DNA of 64,000 bases from Chitinophagaceae bacterium (GCA_947372105.1 CANBSH010000006.1:1-64000), one strand, 5' to 3'. Counted from the stretch's first letter, positions 42,338-51,679 are shown. A program made the numbers and translations. The notes: a model not told the origin generated them from the sequence alone.

Positions 42338-45300
42338 ATGAATATATCTGAACTTTCCTTAAAACGACCAGTGCTTGCCACTGTGATGAATTTAGCACTT
42401 ATTCTTTTTGGGATAGTGGGGTTTACTTATTTGGCATTGCGTGAATATCCTGCCATTGATCCTCCCATTATCAGTGTGCAAACCAATTATACAGGAGCGA
42501 ATTCTGAAGTCATACAAAGTCAGATTACAGAACCTCTTGAAAAATCTATCAATGGTATTCCGGGAATTAGAACTATTACTTCCTCTAGTTCGGTAGGGTC
42601 TTCTAATATTACGGTCGAATTTAATTTAGGAGTGAATTTAGAAACTGCAGCTAACGATGTTCGTGATAAAGTGAGTCAGGCAGCACGAAGTTTACCAGAA
42701 GATATTAGTAGTCCCCCCATTGTTTCTAAAGCAGATGCAAGTGGTGATTTTATTATGATGATGACGGTGCGAAGTAAAACAAAGGGATTGCTAGAACTTA
42801 CCGAATATGCTGAAAATGTTTTACAACAAAGATTTCAAACCATTGACGAAGTAAGTAGTGTAGGGGTGCGCGGAAAACGTCAATCGATGCGTATTTATCC
42901 CAATACAGATTTATTAAATGCATTTGGAATTGCATTCAATGACATACAATCTGCATTGAATAAAGAAAATGTGGAATTACCTGCAGGTCGTATTTACGGT
43001 AATAAGTCAGAATATATTATTAGAACTTTAGGTAGATTATCTACTGAAGCTGATTTTAGAAATGTTATTTTAAAAGAAGATGCGAATGGTATAGTGCGCT
43101 TAGGCGATGTCGCTAAAGTAGAATTAGGACCAGAACAAGAAGATCAAGGTATGTATTATAACGGTGTACCTGTTGTGATGCTAACTATTTCGCCACAACC
43201 AGGAGCCAATCAAATTAAAATTGCAGATGAATTTTATAAAAGGTTAGAAGAGGTTAAAAAACAAAACAAATCAGATATTGAATTTGCGATTCCTATTGAT
43301 AACACTAAAAATGTTCGTAGAGCATTACAAGAGGTAAAGGAAACCATCTTCATTTCTTTTGCATTAGTAGTATTAGTTATATTCTTCTTTTTTAGAAACT
43401 GGCTAATTGCGATTCGTCCATTAATTGATATTCCCATTTCATTGATAGCTACTTTCTTTATCATGTACTTAGCGGGGTTCTCTATCAATGTACTTACTTT
43501 ATTAGCGATTGTATTAGCCACTGGATTAGTGGTAGATGATGGCATTGTGGTCACGGAAAATATTTTCAGAAAATTAGAAGGTGGCTTGCCTTTAAGAAAA
43601 GCGGCATTAGAAGGAAGTAAAGAAATTTTCTTTGCTGTTATTTCTACTTCTATCACTTTGGCCGTGGTATTTATGCCAGTGATTTTCTTAGAAGGTTTTG
43701 TGGGATCATTATTTAAAGAATTTGGTGTGGTGATTGCATCTGCCGTGCTGGTATCTGCTTTTGTATCATTAACGATTACACCCGTATTAAATGTGTATTT
43801 AAATCGTAAAGATGGTAAGCAAGGTAAGTTTTATGAACAAACCGAACCCTTCTTTAAAGGCCTTGAAAATGGGTATAAAAACTTATTGACAAAGTTTTTT
43901 AAGATAAGATGGTTTGCCTGGGTGATTGTTATTGCTTGTGTGGGCATCATATTTTTTATTGGAAAAAATATTCAAAGTGAATTGGCTCCTATGGAAGATA
44001 AAGGCACAGTGCGTGTCACATTAACAGGAGCCGAAGGAAATAGTTACGAGGATATGCGCGCTGAATTATTTAAAGCGATTCGAATTTTGCAGGACTCTAT
44101 TCCTGAACAATCATTCACTTGGGGAAGTGTGCCGGGATATGGAGGATCTGGAGGAAGCAGTAGTGCATCGGGTCGTGTAGGTTTTGTTCCTTTAGATGAA
44201 AGAAAAAGAACACAAACACAAATTGTAGCTGATATTAATAAAAAATTCAAACGTTTTAAAAACGTAAGGGTATTCTCTATTGAAGAGCAAACCATTTCGG
44301 TGGGGTTAATGTCTCGTGGTTCTTTGCCAGTGCAGTTTATTATTCAAAATTTAGATTTCCAAAAAATTCGTACTGTCATTCCTAAGTTTTTAGAAGCCGC
44401 CAGAAAAGATAAAACATTTGCCAACGTAGATGTGAATTTGAAATTCAATAAACCCGAGTTTGATTTAACGATTGATCGTATGCGAGTAAGAGATTTGGGA
44501 TTAACTACTGCAGACGTATCACAAGCTTTGCAAGCAGCCTTTAGTGGCGCTCGTTCGGCTTATTTTATAATGAATGATCGTCAGTATGAAGTCATCACAC
44601 AGGTAGCAAAACCTGATCGCAATACACCTACCGATATTAGTAAAATTTATATCAGAAATAATCGTGGCGAAAGTATTCCTATTTCAAGTGTTTTAAATAT
44701 TGAAGAGAATAGTAACGCACCTAATTTATTTCACTATAATCGTTTTAATTCCGCAACCATATCGGCTTCTTTAGCTGAAGGGAAAACGATTGGAGATGGG
44801 GTGAAAGCGATGGAAGATATTGCCAAAGATAAATTGGATGAAACTTTCCAAACTGCATTGAGTGGTCCATCACGTGATTACAAAGAGAGCGCTTCTAATA
44901 CTTCACAAGCTTTAATTTTAGCGCTGTTATTAATCTATTTAGTATTGGCTGCTCAGTTTGAAAGTTTTAAGGATCCATTTATCATTATGATCACTGTACC
45001 TTTAGCAATAGCAGGTGCTTTATTATGTTTATGGATATTTGGGCAAACCTTAAATATCTTCTCCGAAATTGGAATCATCATGCTAATTGGATTGGTGACC
45101 AAGAATGGTATTTTAATTGTTGAATTTGCTAATAAAAAAAGAGAAGCAGGGATGGACAAATTAGCAGCAGTAATAGAAGCCGCTTCACAACGTTTCCGTC
45201 CTATTTTAATGACCAGCTTAGCAACTGCCTTAGGTGCTTTACCTATTGCAATTAGTTTAGGAGCAGCGGCCACTAGCCGTAAGCCTTTAGGTATTGTAGT

Positions 45301-45397
45301 AGTAGGAGGTTTATTATTTTCTCTGGTTCTAACTTTGTTTGTGATTCCTGCAGTGTATTCTTATATATCAAGTCATAAAATCAAAACTGAAGAATAA
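42338..45397 (+). CDS. RND multidrug efflux pump (HAE-1 family, AcrB/MexB-like)
   Basis: A 1019-residue inner-membrane transporter with 12 transmembrane helices and two periplasmic porter regions. Key marks: N-terminal SLKRPVLATVMNLALILFGIVGF, the TM4 aspartates in LATGLVVDDGIVVTEN (the proton relay DD), lysine and threonine of the relay in TM10 (LVTKNGILIVEFAN) and the FTWGSVPGYGGSGGSS periplasmic segment. Together with the fusion lipoprotein it makes an efflux pump that requires a TolC-type channel encoded elsewhere. No local regulator is adjacent. Terminator follows at 45427. Confidence 0.95.
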   Translation: MNISELSLKRPVLATVMNLALILFGIVGFTYLALREYPAIDPPIISVQTNYTGANSEVIQSQITEPLEKSINGIPGIRTITSSSSVGSSNITVEFNLGVNLETAANDVRDKVSQAARSLPEDISSPPIVSKADASGDFIMMMTVRSKTKGLLELTEYAENVLQQRFQTIDEVSSVGVRGKRQSMRIYPNTDLLNAFGIAFNDIQSALNKENVELPAGRIYGNKSEYIIRTLGRLSTEADFRNVILKEDANGIVRLGDVAKVELGPEQEDQGMYYNGVPVVMLTISPQPGANQIKIADEFYKRLEEVKKQNKSDIEFAIPIDNTKNVRRALQEVKETIFISFALVVLVIFFFFRNWLIAIRPLIDIPISLIATFFIMYLAGFSINVLTLLAIVLATGLVVDDGIVVTENIFRKLEGGLPLRKAALEGSKEIFFAVISTSITLAVVFMPVIFLEGFVGSLFKEFGVVIASAVLVSAFVSLTITPVLNVYLNRKDGKQGKFYEQTEPFFKGLENGYKNLLTKFFKIRWFAWVIVIACVGIIFFIGKNIQSELAPMEDKGTVRVTLTGAEGNSYEDMRAELFKAIRILQDSIPEQSFTWGSVPGYGGSGGSSSASGRVGFVPLDERKRTQTQIVADINKKFKRFKNVRVFSIEEQTISVGLMSRGSLPVQFIIQNLDFQKIRTVIPKFLEAARKDKTFANVDVNLKFNKPEFDLTIDRMRVRDLGLTTADVSQALQAAFSGARSAYFIMNDRQYEVITQVAKPDRNTPTDISKIYIRNNRGESIPISSVLNIEENSNAPNLFHYNRFNSATISASLAEGKTIGDGVKAMEDIAKDKLDETFQTALSGPSRDYKESASNTSQALILALLLIYLVLAAQFESFKDPFIIMITVPLAIAGALLCLWIFGQTLNIFSEIGIIMLIGLVTKNGILIVEFANKKREAGMDKLAAVIEAASQRFRPILMTSLATALGALPIAISLGAAATSRKPLGIVVVGGLLFSLVLTLFVIPAVYSYISSHKIKTEE

Positions 45398-45426
45398 TTT
45401 TAGCGCTTGATTTTGTTATATCATTT

Positions 45427-45455
45427 AAAATGCCTCTTACATAGAGGCATTTTTT
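45427..45455 (+). terminator. Rho-independent terminator after the RND pump gene
   Basis: AAAATGCCTC (45427-45436) pairs with GAGGCATTTT (45444-45453) around a 7-base loop, followed by TT. It lies 30 bases after the pump stop codon and ends the efflux unit; nagX-like transcription starts separately. Confidence 0.88.
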
Positions 45456-45481
45456 GTATCTTGAAACTCTAAAACAATGTT

Positions 45482-46576
45482 ATGGACAATCAAAGATTCA
45501 CATCTCTAGATATTTTTAGAGGAATGACTATTTGTTTAATGATTATTGTAAATACTCCAGGAGACGGAGATTTCACTTTTGCACCTTTATTGCATGCACA
45601 TTGGAATGGGTTTACGCCCACGGATTTAGTATTCCCTTCTTTTTTATTTGCGGTGGGTAATGCAATAAGTTTTGTGCAACCCAAGTGGGATAAATTAAGC
45701 AATGCGATTGTATTGTTGAAAATTTTCAAACGTACTGCAATCATATTTTTATTAGGATTCTTGATGTATTGGTTTCCTTTTACAGGCCCCTTATCCGATA
45801 CGCGCATTTTAGGCGTCTTACAACGTATTGCTTTATGTTATGGAATTGGATCTATCATTATTTTTTACATGCACGAAAGGGTGGTGGTGGTTTTATCAGC
45901 AGTATTATTATTATTGTATTGGTATATCTGTATTAATTTTGGAGCTCCAGGGGATCCATTAAGTATTCATGGGAATGCAGGGTATCGTTTTGATACTTGG
46001 CTAATGGGTGAAGCACATCAATACCACGGGGAAGGTTTTGCGTTTGATCCAGAAGGATGGTTAAGCACTTTGCCAGCCATAGTAAATGTATTAATTGGAT
46101 ATAGAGTTGGGCGATTCATTCAAGAAAAAGGTAAAACCTACGAAGGGCTCACTCATTTATTTATGTGGGGGGCAGGATTTATTTTTTTAGCTTTTATGTG
46201 GAATTATCAATTTCCAATCAATAAAAAATTATGGACCAGTTCGTTTGTGATGTTGACCATTGGGTTGGATATGGTCATCATTGGAACGATCATTTATAGG
46301 GTAGAATTACAAAGACAACTTCAGTTTTCTAGTTTCTTTACTGTTTTTGGCAAAAACCCATTGGTGATCTATTTGTTTTCTGAATTATTAGCCACTTGTT
46401 TATATACGATCAAGGGTCCAGGAGGATCAGAATCCCTTTATAGTTGGATATATCAAAACACCTTTGCCCATTTTGCACCCTATTGGGGATCCCTAGGGTT
46501 CGCTTTTTCCTTTATGTTGGTTTGCTGGCTATTGGGTTATATATTAGATAAATATAAAATATATATTAGGGTGTAA
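45482..46576 (+). CDS. Multi-pass acyltransferase, NagX/HGSNAT-like (DUF5009)
   Basis: A 364-residue protein with about ten transmembrane helices. It opens with RFTSLDIFRGMTICLMIIVN, the N-terminal signature of the heparan-alpha-glucosaminide N-acetyltransferase/NagX family, and has NTPGDGDFTFAPLLHAHWNGFTPTDLVFPSFLFAVG (in pieces) that holds the catalytic-like histidine. Family members acetylate glucosamine residues or related sugars at the membrane; bacterial roles are poorly defined, perhaps in cell-envelope glycan recycling. It is monocistronic between two terminator or promoter regions. Substrate not predictable. Confidence 0.82.
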   Translation: MDNQRFTSLDIFRGMTICLMIIVNTPGDGDFTFAPLLHAHWNGFTPTDLVFPSFLFAVGNAISFVQPKWDKLSNAIVLLKIFKRTAIIFLLGFLMYWFPFTGPLSDTRILGVLQRIALCYGIGSIIIFYMHERVVVVLSAVLLLLYWYICINFGAPGDPLSIHGNAGYRFDTWLMGEAHQYHGEGFAFDPEGWLSTLPAIVNVLIGYRVGRFIQEKGKTYEGLTHLFMWGAGFIFLAFMWNYQFPINKKLWTSSFVMLTIGLDMVIIGTIIYRVELQRQLQFSSFFTVFGKNPLVIYLFSELLATCLYTIKGPGGSESLYSWIYQNTFAHFAPYWGSLGFAFSFMLVCWLLGYILDKYKIYIRV

Positions 46577-46626
46577 ATCTTATTACTCTTTTTCCCCTTT
46601 TGTTTTTTTAGGAGCTTTAAACCTTG

Positions 46627-46634
46627 TACCTTTG
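46627..46634 (+). promoter_or_regulatory. -7 box of the typA promoter
   Basis: TACCTTTG matches TAnnTTTG fully, 17 bases before the typA ATG. The best -33 candidate, TTTG at 46599-46602, is at a spacing of 24 bases, slightly long. The leader would be about 10 bases. Confidence 0.5.
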
Positions 46635-46651
46635 CACCCTCAAAACAGTAC

Positions 46652-48454
46652 ATGGAAATAAGAAACATCGCTATTATCGCCCACGTTGACCACGGTAAAA
46701 CTACCTTGGTGGACAAAATTTTACACGCTACAAAAGTATTTCGTGATAACCAGGAAACTGGTGATTTAATCATGGATAGCAATGAGTTAGAGCGTGAAAG
46801 GGGGATCACCATTCTGAGTAAGAACGCTTCTGTCACTTATAAAGGCGTAAAAATTAATGTTATTGATACTCCAGGTCACAGTGACTTTGGTGGTGAAGTA
46901 GAGCGTGTATTAAAAATGGCAGATGGGGTTTGTTTGTTAGTGGATGCTTTTGAAGGGCCAATGCCACAAACTCGTTTCGTTTTACAAAAAGCGTTACAGT
47001 TAAACTTAAAGCCAATTGTTATTATTAATAAAGTGGATAAGGAAAACTGCCGTCCTGACGAAGTACATGATGCAGTATTTGAATTATTTTTCAACTTAGA
47101 TGCTACAGAAGAACAATTAAACTTCCCTACTTTTTATGGTAGTGGTAAAAATGGATGGTTTAATGAAAGCTTAACACAATGTGAAGATATCACTCCATTA
47201 ATGGATGGTATTTTAAAATATGTACCAGGTCCAGATGTTAAAGAAGGACATACTCAAATGCAAATTACTTCATTGGATTATTCTTCTTTCTTAGGTCGTA
47301 TTGCCATTGGTAAAGTAGAAAGAGGAACCATTAAAGAAGGTCAAAACATTGTGTTGGTTCAAGCTGATGGCAGCATTAAAAAGAATAAAGTAAAAGAATT
47401 ATACGTGTTTGAAGGAATGGGTAAGCGTAAGGTAACCGAAGTTATTTCTGGTGACTTATGTGCGGTAGTAGGATTAGAAGATTTCAATATTGGAGACACT
47501 ATTGCGGATCCAGAAAATCCAGAAGCGTTACCAATTATTAGCGTAGATGAACCTACCATGAGTATGACTTTTAGTATTAACAACTCACCTTTCTTTGGTA
47601 AAGAAGGTAAGTTTGTTACTTCTCGACACATTCGTGATCGTTTAATGAAAGAAACCGAAAAAAACCTAGCATTACGTGTGGAAGAAACGGATAGTGCTGA
47701 TAGTTTCTTAGTTTTTGGTCGTGGAATTTTACACTTAGGCGTGTTAGTTGAAACAATGCGTCGTGAAGGATATGAATTAACAGTAGGTAATCCTCAAGTA
47801 TTAATAAAAGACATTGATGGTCGTAAAAATGAACCATTTGAAATATTAGTAGTAGATGTTCCTTCTGAATTTAGTGGTAAGGTGATTGACCTTGTTACAC
47901 AAAAGAAAGGTGAAATGTTGATTATGGAATCCAAAGGAACCATGCAGCATTTGGAATTTGATATTCCTTCTCGTGGATTGATTGGTTTACGTTCTCAAAT
48001 GTTAACACAAACTGCAGGGGAAGCTGTTATGGCGCATCGCTTTAATGAATACAAGCCTTGGAAAGGAAATATTCCTGGAAGAAGCAATGGAGTATTGGTT
48101 GCAAAATTTGCAGGCACCACTACTGCTTATTCTATTGATAAATTACAAGATAGAGGTCGTTTCTTTATTGAACCAGGTGATGAAGTATACGCAGGTCAAA
48201 TTTTAGCGGAACACATTAAGCCAGGTGATTTAAATATTAACGCGGTGGAGATGAAAAAATTAACCAATCACCGTGCAAGTGGAAGTGATGATAGCGTTCG
48301 AATTACACCTAAGGTTCAATTTACTTTAGAAGAGTGTATGGAGTATATCCAATTTGATGAGTGTATTGAAGTGACTCCTAAGTCGGTTCGTATGCGTAAA
48401 TCAATGTTAGATGAAAATGAAAGAAGCAAAGCTTCCAAATCTAATAATGGATAA
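46652..48454 (+). CDS. typA: Translational GTPase TypA/BipA
   Basis: A 600-residue GTPase of the EF-G/TypA family. G motifs: IIAHVDHGKTTLVD, DTPGHSDFGGEV and NKVDKE. The C-terminal half has the TypA-specific GRGILHLGVLVETMRREGYEL and the C-terminal domain that reaches the ribosome A site (LTNHRASGSDDSVRITPKV). TypA supports 50S assembly and stress adaptation. It begins 17 bases after a consensus -7 box and is followed by its own terminator, so it is a single-gene unit. Confidence 0.96.
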   Translation: MEIRNIAIIAHVDHGKTTLVDKILHATKVFRDNQETGDLIMDSNELERERGITILSKNASVTYKGVKINVIDTPGHSDFGGEVERVLKMADGVCLLVDAFEGPMPQTRFVLQKALQLNLKPIVIINKVDKENCRPDEVHDAVFELFFNLDATEEQLNFPTFYGSGKNGWFNESLTQCEDITPLMDGILKYVPGPDVKEGHTQMQITSLDYSSFLGRIAIGKVERGTIKEGQNIVLVQADGSIKKNKVKELYVFEGMGKRKVTEVISGDLCAVVGLEDFNIGDTIADPENPEALPIISVDEPTMSMTFSINNSPFFGKEGKFVTSRHIRDRLMKETEKNLALRVEETDSADSFLVFGRGILHLGVLVETMRREGYELTVGNPQVLIKDIDGRKNEPFEILVVDVPSEFSGKVIDLVTQKKGEMLIMESKGTMQHLEFDIPSRGLIGLRSQMLTQTAGEAVMAHRFNEYKPWKGNIPGRSNGVLVAKFAGTTTAYSIDKLQDRGRFFIEPGDEVYAGQILAEHIKPGDLNINAVEMKKLTNHRASGSDDSVRITPKVQFTLEECMEYIQFDECIEVTPKSVRMRKSMLDENERSKASKSNNG

Positions 48455-48478
48455 TTTCAGGTACAAATAATTAGTACA

Positions 48479-48496
48479 TATCATTTTAAAATGATA
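48479..48496. other. 18-bp perfect palindrome downstream of typA
   Basis: TATCATTTTAAAATGATA is a perfect palindrome between the typA stop and its terminator. It may be a weak RNA hairpin with a small loop or a protein site, or chance in AT-rich DNA. No second copy was noticed in the window. Confidence 0.5.
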
Positions 48497-48504
48497 GTCT
48501 CGAT

Positions 48505-48542
48505 AAAAAAAATCCCTCCAAATTCTGGAGGGATTTTTTTTT
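48505..48542 (+). terminator. Rho-independent terminator after typA (also serves obgE)
   Basis: AAAAAAAATCCCTCCA (48505-48520) pairs with TGGAGGGATTTTTTTT across a 5-base loop. Flanking A and T runs allow termination of both typA and the convergent obgE transcript. Confidence 0.92.
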
Positions 48543-48599
48543 GAATGTATCCAAATATTTTAAAAAACGAATGAATTTGTGTGGTGCTTTATTCTCGCT

Positions 48600-49607
48600 T
48601 TATACTGCAATAGGTTTATTTAAAGCAGCCCATAATAAATCCTTTAATTCAACCAAGTTTTTTTGGGTCGCAGAAGAAATAAAGATATGTGGGATGTTAG
48701 TGGGTAATTCTCTTTTAATAGCTTCAGTTAATTCATCATCTAATAAATCAGATTTACTAATGGCGATTATAAATTCTTTTTGTAAAAGTTCCGGATTGAA
48801 TTCAGCTAATTCATTTTTCAAAATTTCGAATTCCTTTTTGTGATCATTACTATCAGCAGGAATTAAGAAAAGTAATACAGCATTACGTTCGATATGTCTT
48901 AAGAATCGATGTCCTAATCCTTTGCCTTCTGCAGCACCTTCAATAATTCCAGGTAAATCTGCAATACAAAAAGATCGGTTGTCACGATAGGCGACCATTC
49001 CAAGTTGTGGTGTCAATGTAGTAAATGCATAATTGGCAATCTTAGGCTTGGCAGCAGTAATCACCGAAAGTAATGTGGATTTACCTGCATTTGGAAATCC
49101 TACAAGTCCCACATCTGCTAATACTTTTAATTCAATTTGCTTCCAGCCTTCAATACCGTCTTCTCCAGGTTGTGCATGTTCGGGTACTTGATTGGTAGGA
49201 GTTGCAAAGTTGCTATTCCCTAATCCACCACGCCCACCTTTTAAGAAAATGATTTCTTGCCCATCGGTTAATATTTCTGCCTCCACTTTGCCAGTTTCTT
49301 CGTCTTTGGCAATGGTTCCTAAGGGTACTTCAATAATAATATCTTTCCCGTCTTTACCGGTACAATTGTTTTTGCTTCCTCCTTCACCATCTTCAGCATG
49401 TACATTCTTATAATAGCGTAAATGTAGTAAGGTCCAAAGTTGTGCATTCCCTTTTAAAATAATATGCCCACCACGTCCTCCATCACCTCCATCAGGTCCT
49501 CCTTTGGCAGTGAGTTTATTGCGCATTAAATGTCGTGCACCCGCACCTCCGTGGCCACTTCGGCAAAAAATTCGGATGTAATCAATAAAATTATTTCTTT
49601 CAGACAA
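48600..49607 (-). CDS. obgE: Obg GTPase (TTG start)
   Basis: A 335-residue Obg protein: N-terminal glycine-rich Obg fold ([28 protein letters not shown] in pieces), then the GTPase domain with [26 protein letters not shown] and NKSDLL-like SKSDLL. It lacks the C-terminal acidic tail of some species. It supports 50S assembly and the stringent response. The initiation codon is TTG at 49607, giving (M)[20 protein letters not shown], the usual family start; no ATG is close. The predicted -7 box TAACTTTG (49631-49624, minus) would leave a leader of about 10 bases, supporting it. Confidence 0.94.
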   Translation of the reverse strand: MSERNNFIDYIRIFCRSGHGGAGARHLMRNKLTAKGGPDGGDGGRGGHIILKGNAQLWTLLHLRYYKNVHAEDGEGGSKNNCTGKDGKDIIIEVPLGTIAKDEETGKVEAEILTDGQEIIFLKGGRGGLGNSNFATPTNQVPEHAQPGEDGIEGWKQIELKVLADVGLVGFPNAGKSTLLSVITAAKPKIANYAFTTLTPQLGMVAYRDNRSFCIADLPGIIEGAAEGKGLGHRFLRHIERNAVLLFLIPADSNDHKKEFEILKNELAEFNPELLQKEFIIAISKSDLLDDELTEAIKRELPTNIPHIFISSATQKNLVELKDLLWAALNKPIAV

Positions 49608-49623
49608 AGGGAAAATATTTGAG

Positions 49624-49631
49624 CAAAGTTA
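49624..49631 (-). promoter_or_regulatory. -7 box of the obgE promoter
   Basis: On the minus strand TAACTTTG matches TAnnTTTG exactly and is followed by a short leader to the TTG start at 49607. No clear TTTG is at the -33 position; the 23-bp repeat tract lies there instead. Confidence 0.45.
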
Positions 49632-49643
49632 CTACAATACTTG

Positions 49644-49730
49644 ATGAAATGAATGATTAATACATAATGAAATGAATGATTAATACATAATGAAATGAAT
49701 GATTTATACTTCATGAAATGAACGATCCAT
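49644..49730. repeat. 23-bp tandem repeat upstream of obgE
   Basis: The unit ATGAAATGAATGATTAATACATA starts at 49644 and is repeated exactly at 49667; a third copy at 49690 differs at four bases and a partial fourth at 49713 covers 18 bases. No other copy is seen in the window. It lies just upstream of the obgE -7 box. Confidence 0.9.
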
Positions 49731-49784
49731 TTTTGAGTAAAAGGATTATTCATATTTTAATGCAGTTTAGATTCTTTAAAAAAC

Positions 49785-49813
49785 AGAAAGCCCCACTCAT
49801 GGCAGGGCTTTCT
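49785..49813 (-). terminator. Terminator of the tetR gene
   Basis: AGAAAGCCC (49785-49793) and GGGCTTTCT (49805-49813) form a stem; on the minus strand the following bases include a T-run (GTTTTTTAAAG). It lies about 70 bases after the tetR stop. Confidence 0.8.
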
Positions 49814-49881
49814 TAAAATACATTATAATGTGGGTCAATATTTATTTATAGGAATGTCAATATTTATAGGAGTATCAATAT

Positions 49882-50478
49882 TTATTTAGACAATTTCAAA
49901 CCATCTATCAAAATAGTGACCATATTTTGTTCTAATTCTTCAGCAGTAATTTTTTTAGTAGAACGATGCCAACTTTCAATACCACTCACTGCGTGTAAGA
50001 AAATTAATACTACAGTAGGAGCATCAATTGTTTTAATTTCTTGGTTTCTAATTCCTTCTTCAATAATCGCTGCAATCCTTTTGCGGTATACTCTTCGTTG
50101 ATTTTGGTAGTTGGATAAATAAGGGTCAGATAAATGTTTCCATTCTCTATCACTCACATATACTTCTTCGTAATTATGAATCATTTCGGTAATATGGAAT
50201 CGTAAAAGTTTTTCCATTTTAGCTAATGAACTAATATTCTCAGATTCTATTTCATCCATTTTAATCACAAACTTATTAGCCACACTAAATACCAGCTCGT
50301 GCAATAATTCACTTTTTGATTTAATATGATTATACAAACTTGCAGCTTCTACTCCCACGGCTTCGGCTAAGTCACGCATGCTTGCTGCTTTATATCCTTT
50401 TTCACGAAATAAGGTAGCAGCTTTACTAACAATCACATCCTTACGAGAAATGTTCTTTTCGGTTTTAATTCTGGCCAT
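49882..50478 (-). CDS. TetR/AcrR-family transcriptional regulator
   Basis: A 198-residue TetR-type repressor with the helix-turn-helix in residues about 10-55 (ISRKDVIVSKAATLFREKGYKAASMRDLAEAVGVEAASLYNHIKSKSELL in pieces) and an all-helical ligand domain with KHLSDPYLSNYQNQRRVYRKRI. Such proteins often sense acyl-CoA or aromatic compounds. It is divergent from the PfkB kinase; the shared region has three TGTTAGT/ACTAACA-like half-sites (50500, 50534, 50565) that may be its operator. Ligand and regulon are unknown. Confidence 0.88.
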   Translation of the reverse strand: MARIKTEKNISRKDVIVSKAATLFREKGYKAASMRDLAEAVGVEAASLYNHIKSKSELLHELVFSVANKFVIKMDEIESENISSLAKMEKLLRFHITEMIHNYEEVYVSDREWKHLSDPYLSNYQNQRRVYRKRIAAIIEEGIRNQEIKTIDAPTVVLIFLHAVSGIESWHRSTKKITAEELEQNMVTILIDGLKLSK

Positions 50479-50589
50479 TTTATTAAAATTTGAATGATTT
50501 GTTAGTGTAAAATTAGATCATTATAACTTAAAAACTAATATTTTTTTAAAATAATAGTCATTTTTGTTAGTTTTTTGATTGTCAATGAC

Positions 50590-50621
50590 TTGCAATAATA
50601 ACTGTAAAAATCGTAGTTTCG
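50590..50621 (+). promoter_or_regulatory. Promoter of the pfkB-family gene
   Basis: TTG (50590-50592) and TAGTTTCG (50614-50621, seven of eight matches to TAnnTTTG) are 21 bases apart. The start site near 50627 is downstream of the TTG at 50579 and supports the ATG at 50645 as gene start. Confidence 0.45.
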
Positions 50622-50644
50622 CAGCTGTAAATAAATCTAAACAC

Positions 50645-51565
50645 ATGTCATTAGTAGTTGTTGGATCTATGGCTTTTGATGCCATCGAGACTCCCTTTGG
50701 GAAAAGTGATAAAATTATTGGCGGCGCCGCAACTTACATTGCATGGTGTGCTTCCAATTTCACCACTGTAAAACAAATTTCTGTAGTGGGGGGAGACTTT
50801 CCTCAATCTGAATTAGATGCTTTAACAAACAGAGGCGTCATACTAGAAGGAGTGCAAATTAAAAAAGACGAAAAAACATTCTTTTGGAGTGGTAAGTATC
50901 ATTTAGATATGAATACGCGTGATACTATAGACACGCAATTAAATGTATTAGAAAATTTTGAACCCGTAGTTCCTGATAGCTATCAAGATTGTGAAATTTT
51001 GATGTTAGGCAATTTGGTGCCTGCTGTTCAAAGTAGTGTGATTAAGCAAATGAAGAAGCGTCCTAAATTAATCGTTATGGATACGATGAATTTTTGGATG
51101 GAAATTATGATGCCGGATTTATTACACACAATTAGTTTAGTGGATATATTATTAGTGAATGATAGTGAAGCACGTCAATTAAGTGGTGAGTACAGTTTAG
51201 TGAAGGCTGCTAAAAAAATTATGGCGATGGGTCCTAAATATTTAATTATTAAAAAAGGAGAACATGGTGCTTTGTTGTTCCATGAAAACGAAGTGTTCTT
51301 TGCGCCAGCATTACCATTAGAGGAAGTGTTTGATCCAACCGGTGCTGGAGATACTTTTGCAGGAGGGTTTGTAGCGCACTTAGCCAAAACAAAGGATTTT
51401 TCATTCAATAATATGAAGTCTGCAATCATTGTGGGCAGTGCCTTAGCTAGCTTTTGCGTAGAAAAATTTGGCACTCAAAGATTAACTGAAATAAATGCAG
51501 CTGATATTAAAGAGCGCATACAATCGTTTGTTCAGTTAGTTAATTTTGATATTGAATTAGTGTAA
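50645..51565 (+). CDS. PfkB-family carbohydrate kinase
   Basis: A 306-residue ribokinase-like kinase when started at ATG 50645 (MSLVVVGSMAFDAIETPFG). The catalytic aspartate and oxyanion hole are in DPTGAGDTFAGGFVAHL, and the N-terminal GGAATYIAWCASNF segment is the sugar-binding side. The frame is open from TTG 50579, but the promoter lies inside that extension. Substrate is not predictable; the family includes ribokinase and adenosine kinase, and this type has a conserved DTMNFWM motif of unknown role. Single gene, divergent from tetR. Confidence 0.9.
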   Translation: MSLVVVGSMAFDAIETPFGKSDKIIGGAATYIAWCASNFTTVKQISVVGGDFPQSELDALTNRGVILEGVQIKKDEKTFFWSGKYHLDMNTRDTIDTQLNVLENFEPVVPDSYQDCEILMLGNLVPAVQSSVIKQMKKRPKLIVMDTMNFWMEIMMPDLLHTISLVDILLVNDSEARQLSGEYSLVKAAKKIMAMGPKYLIIKKGEHGALLFHENEVFFAPALPLEEVFDPTGAGDTFAGGFVAHLAKTKDFSFNNMKSAIIVGSALASFCVEKFGTQRLTEINAADIKERIQSFVQLVNFDIELV

Positions 51566-51566
51566 A

Positions 51567-51598
51567 TTTGGTGGAATGTCTCATTCCAATTATTTTTG
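51567..51598 (+). promoter_or_regulatory. asd promoter with an inverted repeat between -33 and -7
   Basis: TTTG (51567-51570) and TATTTTTG (51591-51598) are 20 bases apart, a full match to the Bacteroidota promoter. Between them lies the perfect inverted repeat TGGAATG-TCT-CATTCCA (51572-51588), either an operator or a weak terminator for the kinase gene. Confidence 0.65.
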
Positions 51599-51633
51599 CC
51601 AAGGCGAATTGTTAAAACGAAAAACAAGAAAAG

Positions 51634-51678
51634 ATGAATTTATATAAACATACCAAACAAATCAAGAAACCTATCTAA
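51634..51678 (+). CDS. Candidate leader peptide of the asd attenuator
   Basis: A 14-codon frame ATG to TAA encoding MNLYKHTKQIKKPI. It lies about 30 bases after the predicted transcript start and before a terminator. It contains four lysines, one threonine and two isoleucines, all made from aspartate semialdehyde, the product of the next gene. The antiterminator GGAAGG (51680-51685) begins two bases after its stop, so a ribosome at the stop would cover it. Not proven to be translated. Confidence 0.55.
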   Translation: MNLYKHTKQIKKPI

Positions 51679-51679
51679 A

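Noticed and set aside
49644-49730. CRISPR-like repeat
   Set aside because: The 23-base units are directly adjacent with no spacers.
51572-51588. Terminator of the PfkB kinase gene
   Set aside because: The 7-bp stem is AT-rich, lies between the -33 and -7 elements of the asd promoter, and has only a weak T-run; an operator is at least as likely.
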